A stretch of DNA of 64,000 bases from DASYRM01 sp036004405 (GCA_036004405.1 DASYRM010000001.1:1-64000); one strand, 5' to 3'. Counted from the first letter of the stretch, positions 52,999 to 61,693 are shown. Translations and numbers: made by a program. The notes: generated by a model from the sequence alone, not told the origin.

Positions 52999-53033
52999 AT
53001 GGTCGGGTCAGCTCAAGCGGGCCCCCACGATAG

Positions 53034-53846
53034 TCACCGCTGACAAACAGGGCAATAAAAGGTGGATCGCCCCGCCTGCGATCGCCGGCGGATGACACCG
53101 CGGCAGCGCGGGCGGCGGCAGGGCTCGCGCTCGCGGTCGTAGACGCGGAAGCGGTCGCTGCGATACGGCGCCGATATCTGGCGATGGATGGCCTCGTCGA
53201 GCACCTGCTTGATGGCGGCCGCCAGACGCCCGGCCGCCTCGCGCGGCGCACCGCCGGGCGTCGCGATGGTGGACGCCCGCCGCAGCGGCGACAACCCGGC
53301 GATGTGCAGCGCCTCGACGGCGTAGATGTTCCCGAGCCCGGCCACCACCTGCTGATCCAGCAGCGCCGCTTTCAACGACGTGCGCTTTCCGGCGCACGCC
53401 GCCGCGAGCGCGGCGGCGTCGAAGGCGGCCGACAGCGGCTCCGGCCCGAGCCCGCTCAGCGACGGGTGGCGATCCACGCGCGCCGTGCGCACCAGGTCCA
53501 TGAACCCGAACCGGCGCGGATCGTTGAAGACGACTTCGGCCCCTGACGACAGATGGAAGACGACGTGATCGTGGGCGTCGCCGGCATCGCTCGCGTGCGG
53601 CACCCGGAACGAGCCCGACATGCCGAGGTGCATGAGAAGGCTGTCGCCGGAGGACAACGACGCCACCAGGTACTTCGCGCGCCGCGTCAGCGCCAGCGTG
53701 GTGGCCCCTTGCATCCGCTGCGCGAACCGCCGCGGAAACGGCGCCCGCAGATCCGGCCGGCGCAGCTCCACGCGTGCGATGCGCGCGCCCACCATCACCG
53801 GCTCCAGCTGCCGCCGCACGGCCTCGACTTCGGGAAGCTCCGGCAT
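53034..53846 (-). CDS. mutM: Formamidopyrimidine-DNA glycosylase
   Basis: This 270-residue protein is Fpg/MutM, a bifunctional glycosylase that removes 8-oxoguanine and other oxidised purines and cleaves the strand. Catalytic Pro2 and Glu3 are in MPELPEVE, the beta-clamp lysine in RRAKYL, NDPRRFGF and LGNIYAVEALHIAGLSP are family blocks, and a four-Cys zinc finger closes it (CRRPRC...CPVC). The ATG at 53846 is fixed because Pro2 must follow the first Met; the frame is open upstream only by chance. It is divergent from the MetE-like gene. Confidence 0.95.
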   Translation of the reverse strand: MPELPEVEAVRRQLEPVMVGARIARVELRRPDLRAPFPRRFAQRMQGATTLALTRRAKYLVASLSSGDSLLMHLGMSGSFRVPHASDAGDAHDHVVFHLSSGAEVVFNDPRRFGFMDLVRTARVDRHPSLSGLGPEPLSAAFDAAALAAACAGKRTSLKAALLDQQVVAGLGNIYAVEALHIAGLSPLRRASTIATPGGAPREAAGRLAAAIKQVLDEAIHRQISAPYRSDRFRVYDREREPCRRPRCRGVIRRRSQAGRSTFYCPVCQR

Positions 53847-53884
53847 TCCCTCAGGATCGCACGACCGTCCGCCTATGTACGTAG

Positions 53885-53907
53885 AGGCGGACCTGTCAGG
53901 TCCGCCT
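53885..53907. repeat. AGGCGGACCT palindrome between mutM and the MetE-like gene
   Basis: AGGCGGACCT-GTC-AGGTCCGCCT is a perfect 10-bp stem flanked by GTACGTAG and GATG, as at 51567. It lies between divergent genes, where a terminator would not be expected. Confidence 0.85.
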
Positions 53908-53934
53908 GATGTAGCATCCCCGCGGAGCTGCCCG

Positions 53935-55104
53935 ATGTACACGGCCACGGCACGCACTCTGCTCCCCACCACCATCACCGGCTCGTTGCCGCGGCCGGCG
54001 TGGTACACCGAGAACCTCGGCCGCCGCAATTTCCGCGAGGCGATGGTGGACCGCGCGTATCGGGAGCAGTATCTCGACGCCGCCTCGTCGCACATCCGCG
54101 ATCAGGAGGTGGCCGGCCTCGACATCGTCACCGACGGCGACTGCCGCTTCGACGCCGACGTCGGCGGCCACAACTGGTTCTCGTACGCCCCGATCCGCAT
54201 GGACGGATTCGCCGGCGCGGTGCCGTACAAGCCGGCCTCGGGACGGGCCGGCTTCGTCCAGCCGCGCGGCCACATCCTGCACGACATCCTCGAAGGCCGC
54301 GTGATGCCAGACCTGGTGGGGCCGGTGGGGCGCGGCACGTTGCAGTACACCGCGGTCTGGAAGGCGGCGCAGCGGCTGACGGCCCGGCCGGTGAAGTTCG
54401 GGTCGATCACCCCCGAGCTCATTGCCATGGCCGTCCGCGATCACCACTACAAGGATCTGCGGCAGGCCATCCTGGCGATCAGCGACGCGCTCAACGCCGA
54501 GCTGCGCGATCTGGTGGAGGCGGGTTGCGAGGTGGTGCAGCTCGAAGAGCCGCAGATCCACATGCTCGCCGCCAAGGGATCCGCGGGGCAGACGCTCGAC
54601 AACGACTTCCTGGTCGACGTGTTCAATCGCACCGTCAGGGGGCTGCGCGGCAAGGCCGAGGTGTGGTGTCACACGTGCTGGGGCAACCCGGGCGCGCAGC
54701 GGATCTTCAATCCGCTGCCCAGCTATGCGCCGGCGATTCCCTGGCTCGATCGGCTCGACGCGGACGTCATCACGTTCGAGTACTGCAGCACCGGCGGCGC
54801 CGACCTCGAGGCGATCGGTGCGATCGCCGGCAAGAAGATCGCCCTCGGCGTCGTCGATCACCACGTGCTCCAGGTGGAGACACCCGACGACGTCGCGGCG
54901 CAGATCCGCCGCGCGCTCGAGCACGTGCCGGCGGAGCGCCTGGTGCTGTCCTCCGACTGCGGGATGGGGCGCGAAGGCATGAGCCGGCGGCACGCGTTTC
55001 ACAAGATGGTGTCGATCGTGCTCGGCACCAACATCGTGCGCCGCGAGCTCGGTCTGCCCGAGGCGCCGTGCCTCGCCGCCGACGAGCGGTATTCGCTGCT
55101 TTGA
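53935..55104 (+). CDS. Cobalamin-independent methionine synthase-like protein (MetE C-terminal domain)
   Basis: This 389-residue protein matches only the catalytic C-terminal barrel of MetE. Zinc ligands are kept: His and Cys in WCHTCWG, Glu in FEYCSTGG and Cys in SSDCGMG. The family beginning TTITGSLPRPAWY and DIVTDGDCRFD are also seen. Without the N-terminal half it may use another methyl donor or act on a different thiol, as do related core methionine synthases. GCGGAG precedes the ATG at 53935. It stands between mutM and ogt but no repair role is implied. Confidence 0.85.
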   Translation: MYTATARTLLPTTITGSLPRPAWYTENLGRRNFREAMVDRAYREQYLDAASSHIRDQEVAGLDIVTDGDCRFDADVGGHNWFSYAPIRMDGFAGAVPYKPASGRAGFVQPRGHILHDILEGRVMPDLVGPVGRGTLQYTAVWKAAQRLTARPVKFGSITPELIAMAVRDHHYKDLRQAILAISDALNAELRDLVEAGCEVVQLEEPQIHMLAAKGSAGQTLDNDFLVDVFNRTVRGLRGKAEVWCHTCWGNPGAQRIFNPLPSYAPAIPWLDRLDADVITFEYCSTGGADLEAIGAIAGKKIALGVVDHHVLQVETPDDVAAQIRRALEHVPAERLVLSSDCGMGREGMSRRHAFHKMVSIVLGTNIVRRELGLPEAPCLAADERYSLL

Positions 55105-55127
55105 GCTGCTCTCCGCACGTGCGCCAC

Positions 55128-55147
55128 GGGCCGCCTGAAGGCGGCCC
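55128..55147. repeat. Intergenic palindrome GGGCCGCC family, copy 5
   Basis: This perfect core GGGCCGCCTGAAGGCGGCCC lies between convergent MetE-like and ogt genes. Up to 55178 it is followed by degenerate copies of CCCTACAGGCGGCC, as if the right half had been reduplicated. Confidence 0.85.
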
Positions 55148-55169
55148 CTACAGGCCCTACAGGCGGCCC

Positions 55170-55667
55170 CTACAGGCGAGCGCCCTCGAGCCGCAGGAGG
55201 CGCTCCTTCACGTCCAGCCCGCCACCGAATCCTGTCAGCGCACCCGTCGAGCCGATGACGCGGTGGCAGGGCGCGACGATGGCCACCGGGTTCTGTCCGT
55301 TGGCCGCTCCGACGGCGCGCGAGGCGCTCGGCCGTCCCACCTGCTTCGCGATCTCTCCGTAGGTGCGCGTCTGCCCGAAGGGAATCGTGAGCAGGGCCTT
55401 CCACACCGAGCGCTGGAACGGCGTCCCAGCGAGGTCGAGCTCGAGGTCGAACGTCTGCCGCCGGCCGGCGAAGTACTCGCGGAGCTGGCGCTCGGCCTCG
55501 ACCAGCACGGGGTGCCGCGCATCCTCGACGTCGCCCCGCGGCCGCGCGCGGCCTTGCCGGCCGCGTTCGAACCAGACTCCCGCCAGGCCTTTGTCGGATG
55601 CCAGGAGGCGCAGCGGCCCCACCGGTGAATCGATCAACTTGTAGGTGTATCGCGTGGCTGTCGTCAT
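55170..55667 (-). CDS. ogt: Methylated-DNA--protein-cysteine S-methyltransferase
   Basis: This 165-residue protein removes methyl from O6-methylguanine by suicide transfer to its own Cys134 in PCHRV. The helix-turn-helix RTYGEIAKQVGRPSASRAVGAA and the FQRSVWKALLTIPFG block are typical, and Asn in GQNP closes the site. It is divergent from the Ada-AlkA gene, with an inverted repeat between them that may control both. Size and content fit a stand-alone Ogt. Confidence 0.95.
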   Translation of the reverse strand: MTTATRYTYKLIDSPVGPLRLLASDKGLAGVWFERGRQGRARPRGDVEDARHPVLVEAERQLREYFAGRRQTFDLELDLAGTPFQRSVWKALLTIPFGQTRTYGEIAKQVGRPSASRAVGAANGQNPVAIVAPCHRVIGSTGALTGFGGGLDVKERLLRLEGARL

Positions 55668-55724
55668 GGGCGTCGTGTCCTCTCGCCTTGAAAAGTATCG
55701 CCCACGCCGCCGTCACGCTCGCCG

Positions 55725-55765
55725 TTTTCGGACATCAAAGGCTGCTCCGTTGTCGTGTCCGAAAA
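55725..55765. promoter_or_regulatory. TTTTCGGACA-N21-TGTCCGAAAA operator-like inverted repeat
   Basis: Two 10-base arms at 55725-55734 and 55756-55765 are perfectly inverted with a 21-base spacer, two helical turns centre to centre plus a little. They lie in the divergent ogt/ada-alkA promoter region. The arms fit binding sites for a dimeric regulator, and the adjacent Ada-type activator is the obvious candidate. Confidence 0.65.
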
Positions 55766-55803
55766 TGGCTAGATCGATCGGCCCGGCCGCGATACCGTGG
55801 GGT

Positions 55804-57264
55804 ATGCTTCACGACACCCGGAGACTCTATCGCGCCCTGGCGGCCCGCGACGCCCGCTTCGACGGTCTGTTCTTCGTCGCCGTCACCTCGACGAAGATCT
55901 ATTGCCGTCCCATCTGTCCCGCCAGGACCCCTCGCGAAGGCAACACCCGCTTCTTTGCCACGCCGCAGGAGGCCGAGCACGCCGGCTTCCGGCCGTGCCT
56001 GAGGTGCCGGCCGGAGCTGGCGCCCGGGAGCGCGCCCGTGGACGACGCCCAGCGGATCGCGCAGCTGATCGTGCAGCGCCTCGAGGAAGGACAGCTCGAC
56101 GGAACCGGCGGGCTCGAGGCGATCGCGGAGCAGTTCGAGCTCAGCTCGCGTCAGATTCGACGGATCATCCAGAGCGAGCTCGGTGTGCCGCCGATGCAGC
56201 TCCTGCTCACGCGCCGGCTGCTGCTCGCCAAGCAGCTGCTGACGGAAACACGCCTGCCGATCACCGAGGTGGCGTTCGCCAGCGGGTTCTCGAGCCTGCG
56301 CCGGTTCAACGACGCGTTTGCCGGGCGCTACGGCATGCCGCCGACGCGGCTGCGCCGCCGCGCGGCCGACGGCGGCGAGCGCGTCGACGATGCCGGCACG
56401 TCCACGCTGCTCCTCGCCTACCGTCCGCCGTACGACTGGGCCGGCATGCTCGCGTTCCTGTCGGCGCGCGCGCTCATCGGCATCGAGCACGTGACGCCCA
56501 CGACCTACGCGCGGACGGTGCAGCTGGGGAAGGCCAAGGGCTGGATTTCGGTGAGACAGAGCCGGAAGAAGCACGCGCTGGAGGTGGAGTTTCCGCACGC
56601 GCTCACGCCGGTGCTGCCGGCGCTGCTGCGCCGCCTGCGCGCGCTCTTCGATCTCAACGCGCGGCCCGACGTAATCGCCGCCCATCTGGGCCGGGATGGA
56701 CGGCTCAAGACCGCCGTGCGAGCCAACCCTGGCCTGCGCGTGCCCGGTGCGTTCAGCGGCTTCGAGCTGGGGCTGCGCGCCATTCTCGGACAACAGGTGA
56801 CGGTCAAGGCGGCGACGACGGTCGCGTGCCGCTTCGTGGAAACGTTCGGCGAGCCGATCGTGACGCCGTTTCCCGCGCTGAATCGGCTGACGCCGTTGCC
56901 GGCGCGCGTGGCCGCCGCATCCGTCGATCAGATTGCCCGCCACGGCATCGTGGCGGCGCGTTGCCGCAGCATCATCGCGCTTGCACAGGGGCAGGGCTCG
57001 GCCGACCTCTGTCTCGACGAGGGCGCGAACCGCGATCCCGACGAGTCGATCAGGCGGCTCGCCGCGATCCCTGGCATCGGGCAGTGGACCGCGCACTACA
57101 TCGCCATGAGGGCGCTGCGCTGGCCCGACGCGTTTCCGAAGGAAGACATCGCCGTGCGGAAGCGCCTCGGCGGCGTCACTGCCAAGGAAGCCGATGTGCT
57201 GTCGCAGGCCTGGCGTCCCTGGCGCAGCTACGCCGTGATGCATCTCTGGCGCATGGCAGGGTAG
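55804..57264 (+). CDS. Ada-type regulator fused to AlkA 3-methyladenine DNA glycosylase
   Basis: This 486-residue protein joins three modules. Residues 1-80 are the Ada metal-binding methyl acceptor, with Cys34, Cys38, Cys65 and Cys68 (YCRPIC, CLRC). Residues 85-190 are an AraC-type DNA-binding domain. From about 200 on is AlkA, with the helix-hairpin-helix IPGIGQWTAHYIAMRA and catalytic Asp in FPKEDIAVRK. So one chain senses phosphotriester damage, activates genes and removes alkylated bases. The Ada methyltransferase module is lacking but encoded separately by divergent ogt. ATG 55804 is just before the family start; the frame is open further upstream. Confidence 0.93.
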   Translation: MLHDTRRLYRALAARDARFDGLFFVAVTSTKIYCRPICPARTPREGNTRFFATPQEAEHAGFRPCLRCRPELAPGSAPVDDAQRIAQLIVQRLEEGQLDGTGGLEAIAEQFELSSRQIRRIIQSELGVPPMQLLLTRRLLLAKQLLTETRLPITEVAFASGFSSLRRFNDAFAGRYGMPPTRLRRRAADGGERVDDAGTSTLLLAYRPPYDWAGMLAFLSARALIGIEHVTPTTYARTVQLGKAKGWISVRQSRKKHALEVEFPHALTPVLPALLRRLRALFDLNARPDVIAAHLGRDGRLKTAVRANPGLRVPGAFSGFELGLRAILGQQVTVKAATTVACRFVETFGEPIVTPFPALNRLTPLPARVAAASVDQIARHGIVAARCRSIIALAQGQGSADLCLDEGANRDPDESIRRLAAIPGIGQWTAHYIAMRALRWPDAFPKEDIAVRKRLGGVTAKEADVLSQAWRPWRSYAVMHLWRMAG

Positions 57265-57398
57265 CGCCTCGTAAATCCGAGCGGTCGCCGAAACCACAGG
57301 CCGCCGGCCCGGCCGCGCCGCTGGCCTGAATTCGTCGATCCGTCTGAGCCGGTCGCAGGAATCCAGATTGCTTGCTGTCGCCGCGGAGGAACAACATC
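57265..57398. other. Spacer between ada-alkA and the cupredoxin gene
   Basis: This 134-base gap has GC-rich imperfect palindromes (GGCCGCCGGCCCGGCC) but no clear promoter pair, terminator or RNA gene. GCGGAGGA at its end is the ribosome binding site of the next gene. Confidence 0.4.
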
Positions 57399-58031
57399 AT
57401 GCTCAACCGTGTGTGTACACGTGTGCCGCTGCCGGCCGTGATAGCAGGCCTCGCAACGGCGTTTGTCATCGGATGCAGCGACTCGACCAGGCTGCCGGCG
57501 GGGCCGTCGGGTAGCGCGGGCACGGCCAACACGGCCAGCACGTCCGGCGGCCTGGCGCGCGCAACGGCGATGGGCAACGGCGGACACGGCCAACGGGTCG
57601 TCGATCTGTTCGACGCCTGCGATCCGGAAACCTTCAACGCGGCGCTCGGTCCAGGCACCTGTGTGCGGAACGGCGGCGTGAGGTTCGAGAACTTCCTCGA
57701 GCTCCTTGGCCTTCATCACTCCGTCGGTGCATGGCACATGACGCCGCCGCAGGCGCACATGGGCGTGGGCGACGTGCTGCTCGCGGTCAACCACGGTGGC
57801 GAGACGCACACCTTCACCGAGGTCGAAGAGTTCGGCGGCGGCATCGTGCCGGTGCTGAACGAGCGGATGGGGCTCACGACGGTTGCGCCCGAATGCAACC
57901 AGCTGTCGCCGGCCGCCTTCATCCCGGCGGGCGGGGCCTCAGAGGGCGAGACTGAAGACGAAGAGGGCGTGGAGAAGTATCAGTGCTGCATCCATCCCTG
58001 GATGCGCGCCGAAGTACACATCGGTCACTGA
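57399..58031 (+). CDS. Cupredoxin-like lipoprotein
   Basis: This 210-residue protein has a signal peptide with lipobox FVIGCS, so Cys acylation and anchoring are likely. The C-terminus holds the type-1 copper site of plastocyanin-like proteins: His in GGETHTF, then CCIHPWM with Cys, His and Met ligands. A long Gly/Ser/Thr linker precedes the domain. It should be a membrane-attached electron carrier or copper binder. GGAGGA before ATG 57399 fixes the start. Confidence 0.8.
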   Translation: MLNRVCTRVPLPAVIAGLATAFVIGCSDSTRLPAGPSGSAGTANTASTSGGLARATAMGNGGHGQRVVDLFDACDPETFNAALGPGTCVRNGGVRFENFLELLGLHHSVGAWHMTPPQAHMGVGDVLLAVNHGGETHTFTEVEEFGGGIVPVLNERMGLTTVAPECNQLSPAAFIPAGGASEGETEDEEGVEKYQCCIHPWMRAEVHIGH

Positions 58032-58071
58032 CCTGCTGTAACTGACGGACGCCGCGCGGGGCGGCGCCCAC

Positions 58072-59028
58072 TCAGGGAGTAACCAGTTCTCTCGCGGCGA
58101 CCACCTTGTTGCGGCCGGTCGCCTTGGCTCTGTAGAGCGCCTCGTCGGCAGCCCGCACGAGACCCTGCACCCCATCGGTGGCGGTGCCCGTCACCACGCC
58201 AACGCTGGTGGTCACGTCGAGACAGTCGGAGCCGACCGCGAACGGCTCGCGCTCGACAGCCTGGCGGAAGCGTTCCGCCAGCGCGATGGCGTCGGCGCCT
58301 TCACAGCCAACCGCGAGCGCCACGAACTCTTCGCCGCCGTAGCGGCCCACCGCGTCTTCCTTGCGGAAGGTCGCCTGCAGGCGACGCGCAACCTCGCGCA
58401 GCACTTCGTCGCCGCCGGGGTGTCCGAACCGGTCGTTGATCGATTTGAAGTGATCGATGTCCGCCATCACGATCGAGAGCGGCGTTCGGCTGCGTTTCGC
58501 CCGTGCGAGCTCGTGCTCGCTGATCTCGAAGAACGCGCCGCGCGTCAGGAGCCGGGTGAGCGGGTCGTACATCGCCTTTTCCCGCAGCTCCTCGTGCGCC
58601 GCCACCAGCTGGTGCTGCAGCTGGACGATGCGAGCTCCGGATCGGACCCGCGCCCGCAGCTCCTTGGTGTTGAACGGCTTGGTGACGTAGTCGTCGGCGC
58701 CGGCGTCGAAGCCGGCGATGACGTCCTCGTCCCGATCATGCGACGTCAGCAGGATGGCGTAGACGTAGCGGCGATGGGGATCGCTGCGAATCGCATGGCA
58801 CACTTCGAGCCCGTCGGCCTCGGGCATCGACCAGTCGAGCACGGCCAGGCTGGGCCCGCCGGGCTGCGCGAGCGCGGCGATCGCCTGCCGGCCGTTGGCC
58901 ACGCTGGTCACGTGATAGCCCCACGCGCGCAGCGCCGTTTCCAGGCGAAAGCGCGAGCTGGCATCGTCTTCGGCGACCAGTACGTGAATGCCGTGGCCGT
59001 CGAGGCGGGGAAGAGAACCCGACTTCAC
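58072..59028 (-). CDS. Response regulator diguanylate cyclase
   Basis: This protein of about 318 residues has a receiver (acidic pocket AEDD, phospho-site LAVLDWSMPEADG, lysine in YVTKPF) followed by a GGDEF domain. The active site GGEEF is intact and an inhibitory RxxD site (RKED) lies five residues before it, so it should make cyclic di-GMP when phosphorylated and be subject to product inhibition. GTG 59028 is the likely start; no strong ribosome binding site is seen. The cognate kinase is not adjacent. Confidence 0.92.
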   Translation of the reverse strand: MKSGSLPRLDGHGIHVLVAEDDASSRFRLETALRAWGYHVTSVANGRQAIAALAQPGGPSLAVLDWSMPEADGLEVCHAIRSDPHRRYVYAILLTSHDRDEDVIAGFDAGADDYVTKPFNTKELRARVRSGARIVQLQHQLVAAHEELREKAMYDPLTRLLTRGAFFEISEHELARAKRSRTPLSIVMADIDHFKSINDRFGHPGGDEVLREVARRLQATFRKEDAVGRYGGEEFVALAVGCEGADAIALAERFRQAVEREPFAVGSDCLDVTTSVGVVTGTATDGVQGLVRAADEALYRAKATGRNKVVAARELVTP

Positions 59029-59105
59029 ACATCGACAATCGACAACTTCACCCGCCGCTTGAGTCCGCCGGGCGCGCGGTGCCCGTGCCTGCGCGCGGCT
59101 GCCCC

Positions 59106-59930
59106 CTACCCGGCGCTGATCATCCAGCAGGCCGCGACGAAGCGCACGTCGGCCCCCTGGATATAGGGGTCGTAGGCCGGGCGGATCGTCTCGATCACCG
59201 TCGCACGTGTCCGCTCGTCTGCGTCCTGGAGCACGCGGCCCACCGGCCCGAGCCGCGTGAGGTACGAGGGCAGCTCCCGCACCGGGAATGCGCACTCGAC
59301 GTCCAGCGGCCGGATGGCGATCCCGGTCCAGCCGCTCTCCTCCAGGATGGCGTGGACCCGCTGCGCGCTGGCGAACGCGAACTGGCCCGGTCCGTCCGGG
59401 TTCCGCGGGGGCAGCTCCGGCAGCAGCGGCGCCGCAGCGCGCTCGGCCGTGGTCATGAATGGGTTCTCCACGGCGCTTCGCCAGGCGATGAGCCGGAGCG
59501 CTCCGTCGCTGGTGGCCGCCCGCCGCAGGTTCGCGAATGCCGCGACCGGATCGTCGAAGAACATCACGCCGAAGCGCGACACGATCAGGTCCACGGTTGC
59601 GGGTTCTAACGCGTGCGTCTGCGCGTCGGCGCGCACGAACTCCGCCGGGCTGCCTTCGCGTCCCGCGCGCGCTCTGGCGAGCGCGAGCATCGGCTCCGAG
59701 ATGTCGAGGCCGATGCAGCGGGTGCTCTTGCCGAGCCGCCGGGCGATGGCGAGCGTGGTGCTGCCGGTGCCGCACCCGACGTCGAGCAGGCGGCGGGGGG
59801 AGCGGGCCGCCGCGGCCTCGACCAGCAGCTCTTCAAAGGGCCTGAACGTGCCGTCCAGCAGCTCCTGCGACTCGACCCAGGCCTGGCCGGACCGGCCGTT
59901 CCACAGCTGTTCCTGTTCGCTCGAACTCAT
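59106..59930 (-). CDS. Class I SAM-dependent methyltransferase (UbiE/Methyltransf_11-like)
   Basis: This 274-residue protein starts SSEQEQLWNGRSGQAWV, typical for a methyltransferase subgroup common in actinobacteria and acidobacteria. Motif I is RLLDVGCGTGSTTLAIARRL near residues 45-64, with IGLDISEPML and VDLIVSRFGVMFFDDP after. ATG 59930 is chosen because the family sequence begins there. It is divergent from the lipoprotein at 59953 with only 22 bases between. The acceptor is unknown. Confidence 0.88.
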   Translation of the reverse strand: MSSSEQEQLWNGRSGQAWVESQELLDGTFRPFEELLVEAAAARSPRRLLDVGCGTGSTTLAIARRLGKSTRCIGLDISEPMLALARARAGREGSPAEFVRADAQTHALEPATVDLIVSRFGVMFFDDPVAAFANLRRAATSDGALRLIAWRSAVENPFMTTAERAAAPLLPELPPRNPDGPGQFAFASAQRVHAILEESGWTGIAIRPLDVECAFPVRELPSYLTRLGPVGRVLQDADERTRATVIETIRPAYDPYIQGADVRFVAACWMISAG

Positions 59931-59952
59931 CGAGCTCGATGATAATGCGCGT

Positions 59953-60648
59953 GTGAAATCGACGAAGGCGCTTCTCACAGTCGTGTCGGCGGTGTGGATG
60001 GCCGCCTGCGGTCTTCCCGGCCCCGCCGGCCCCGTGGTCAACGAGCATCATGCCGTCGAGCGTGGCGCCGCGACCGCCGCCAAAGTCGACATCGACATGA
60101 CGGCCGGCGACCTCGAGGTCAAGTCGGGTGCCGCGAAGCTTTTCGAAGGGGAGTTCGCGTTCAACGTCCCGGCGCTCAAGCCCGACATCCAGTACGCGGT
60201 GAACGGCACGACGGGCACGCTGAAGGTTTCGCAAGGATCGACGTCCGGGAACTACGAGAACAACTGGCGCCTGAGCCTCGACGAGAAAACACCGGTCGAT
60301 CTTCAGATCACGCTCGGTGCCGGCGACGCGAAGCTGGCGCTCGGCCGCCTCAACCTGCAGAGCCTGACCGTGCGTCTCGGCGCCGGCGATCTCGAGGTGG
60401 ACCTGCGCGGTACGCCGACCAGGAGCTACAGCGTGAGCGTGCAGGCGGGCGCGGGCGACACCACGGTCATTCTGCCGGCGTCGGTCGGCATCTCCGCCAG
60501 CACGAGCGGGCTCATCGGCGACTCGAACATCGACGGCCTCGAGAAGCGCGATGGACGCTGGATCAATCCTCGCGCGGGGGGATCGCCGGTGACGGTCGAC
60601 CTGCAGGTCCAACACGCGATCGGCGATCTCAGAATCCGGGCGGAGTAG
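59953..60648 (+). CDS. Lipoprotein with toast-rack (LiaF-like) beta-solenoid domain
   Basis: This 231-residue protein starts at GTG 59953 with a signal peptide ending in the lipobox WMAAC. The mature part is a regular beta repeat in which GAGDLEV, TLGAGDAKLALG and VRLGAGDLEVDLRG recur, as in toast-rack/DUF4097-like domains of LiaF-type proteins. Those are adhesin-like solenoids in envelope stress sensing; a role here is unproven. Divergent from the methyltransferase. Confidence 0.75.
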   Translation: MKSTKALLTVVSAVWMAACGLPGPAGPVVNEHHAVERGAATAAKVDIDMTAGDLEVKSGAAKLFEGEFAFNVPALKPDIQYAVNGTTGTLKVSQGSTSGNYENNWRLSLDEKTPVDLQITLGAGDAKLALGRLNLQSLTVRLGAGDLEVDLRGTPTRSYSVSVQAGAGDTTVILPASVGISASTSGLIGDSNIDGLEKRDGRWINPRAGGSPVTVDLQVQHAIGDLRIRAE

Positions 60649-60688
60649 CGGGGCCCGGCCGCTCACCTGTGACTGTTCAGGAGCGCCT

Positions 60689-61693
60689 ATGAGCACGAAG
60701 ATGGCTTGGCTGACCGGAATGGCGGTCGCGATGGTGACCACGATGTCGGCTGGCGCGCAGCAGGCGGTGCCTCCCGCAAATGCGACGCTGCCGGACATGC
60801 CCAGACAGACGACGCGGACCGGCAAGCACGTCAACCGCGTCATCGACATGTGGCTCAAGAATCAGCCGGTCTATTACGCGCAGATCAACGCCGGCGGCTA
60901 CGAGGACGGCAAGCGGCTGGCGGCAACCAAGGCCGACTACATCACCTACGAGATGGAGCATGGGCCGCTCGACTTCAAGGAGCTGCGCGAGTTCATGCGC
61001 GGGCTCGTCGAAGCCGGTCCGACCCGCACGGGGCACAAGACCCCGGCCGTCATCGTCACGCTACCCATCGCCGGCACTCCCGACGCGTTGCGCGCCAATG
61101 CCTGGATGATTCAGCAGGCGTTGGCCGCCGGCGTCCACGGCATCCTGCTGTGCAACGCCGAGAGCCCGGAGGCGGCCCGACTGATGATCGAAGCCTCGCG
61201 GTATCCGTTCGCCCCGCGCGTGGAAGGACTGGCGCAGGGCACGCGCGGCAACGGGTCGCAGGCCTATGCGTCGCGGATGTGGGGTGTCACCGCCGAGGAG
61301 TACATGCGCATCGCCGAGCCCTGGCCGCTGAACCCGGATGGCGAATTGCTGTTCGGCCTGAAGATCGAAAACCCGCGCGCCGACGCGAACGTCGAGAGCT
61401 CCGTCCGCGTGCCGGGCATCGCGTTCGCGGAATGGGGTCCCGGCGATCACGGGTTCTACATCCTGGGACGGCCCGGCACGTATCAGGGCGGCGGCGAAGC
61501 GTCGCCCCAGATGGCGGCCGTGCGGCGCCGTGTGCTCGACGCCACCAAGGCGGCCGGGATCAAGTTCCTCAACGCCTGCAACGAGAACACCGTCATCGAC
61601 CAGCTGAAGGACGGCGTGATGATCTGCACGGGTGGGGATTCGCCCGCCGCGGACAAGGGTCGCGCCTTCACCAAGCGCACTGATCCCTGGTGA
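60689..61693 (+). CDS. Exported HpcH/HpaI aldolase-like protein
   Basis: This 334-residue protein carries a HpcH/HpaI aldolase/citrate lyase domain: the metal Glu in KIENPRAD, the AEWGPGDHG loop and ADYITYEMEH near residues 91-100. Unlike the usual cytosolic class II aldolases it begins with a clear signal peptide (to AGAQQ), so it should work outside the cytoplasm. AGGAGCG precedes the ATG. The next gene's GTG overlaps its stop, tying it to a helix-turn-helix protein. Confidence 0.85.
   Translation: MSTKMAWLTGMAVAMVTTMSAGAQQAVPPANATLPDMPRQTTRTGKHVNRVIDMWLKNQPVYYAQINAGGYEDGKRLAATKADYITYEMEHGPLDFKELREFMRGLVEAGPTRTGHKTPAVIVTLPIAGTPDALRANAWMIQQALAAGVHGILLCNAESPEAARLMIEASRYPFAPRVEGLAQGTRGNGSQAYASRMWGVTAEEYMRIAEPWPLNPDGELLFGLKIENPRADANVESSVRVPGIAFAEWGPGDHGFYILGRPGTYQGGGEASPQMAAVRRRVLDATKAAGIKFLNACNENTVIDQLKDGVMICTGGDSPAADKGRAFTKRTDPW

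Noticed and set aside
53885..53907. Palindrome as an intrinsic terminator
   Set aside because: It lies between divergent genes and has no T-run, so it is listed as a repeat instead.
59945..59956. ATG-CGC-GTG-TGA minimal upstream frame before the lipoprotein GTG
   Set aside because: Only three codons long with no ribosome binding site. It may be chance, so it was not listed as a leader peptide.
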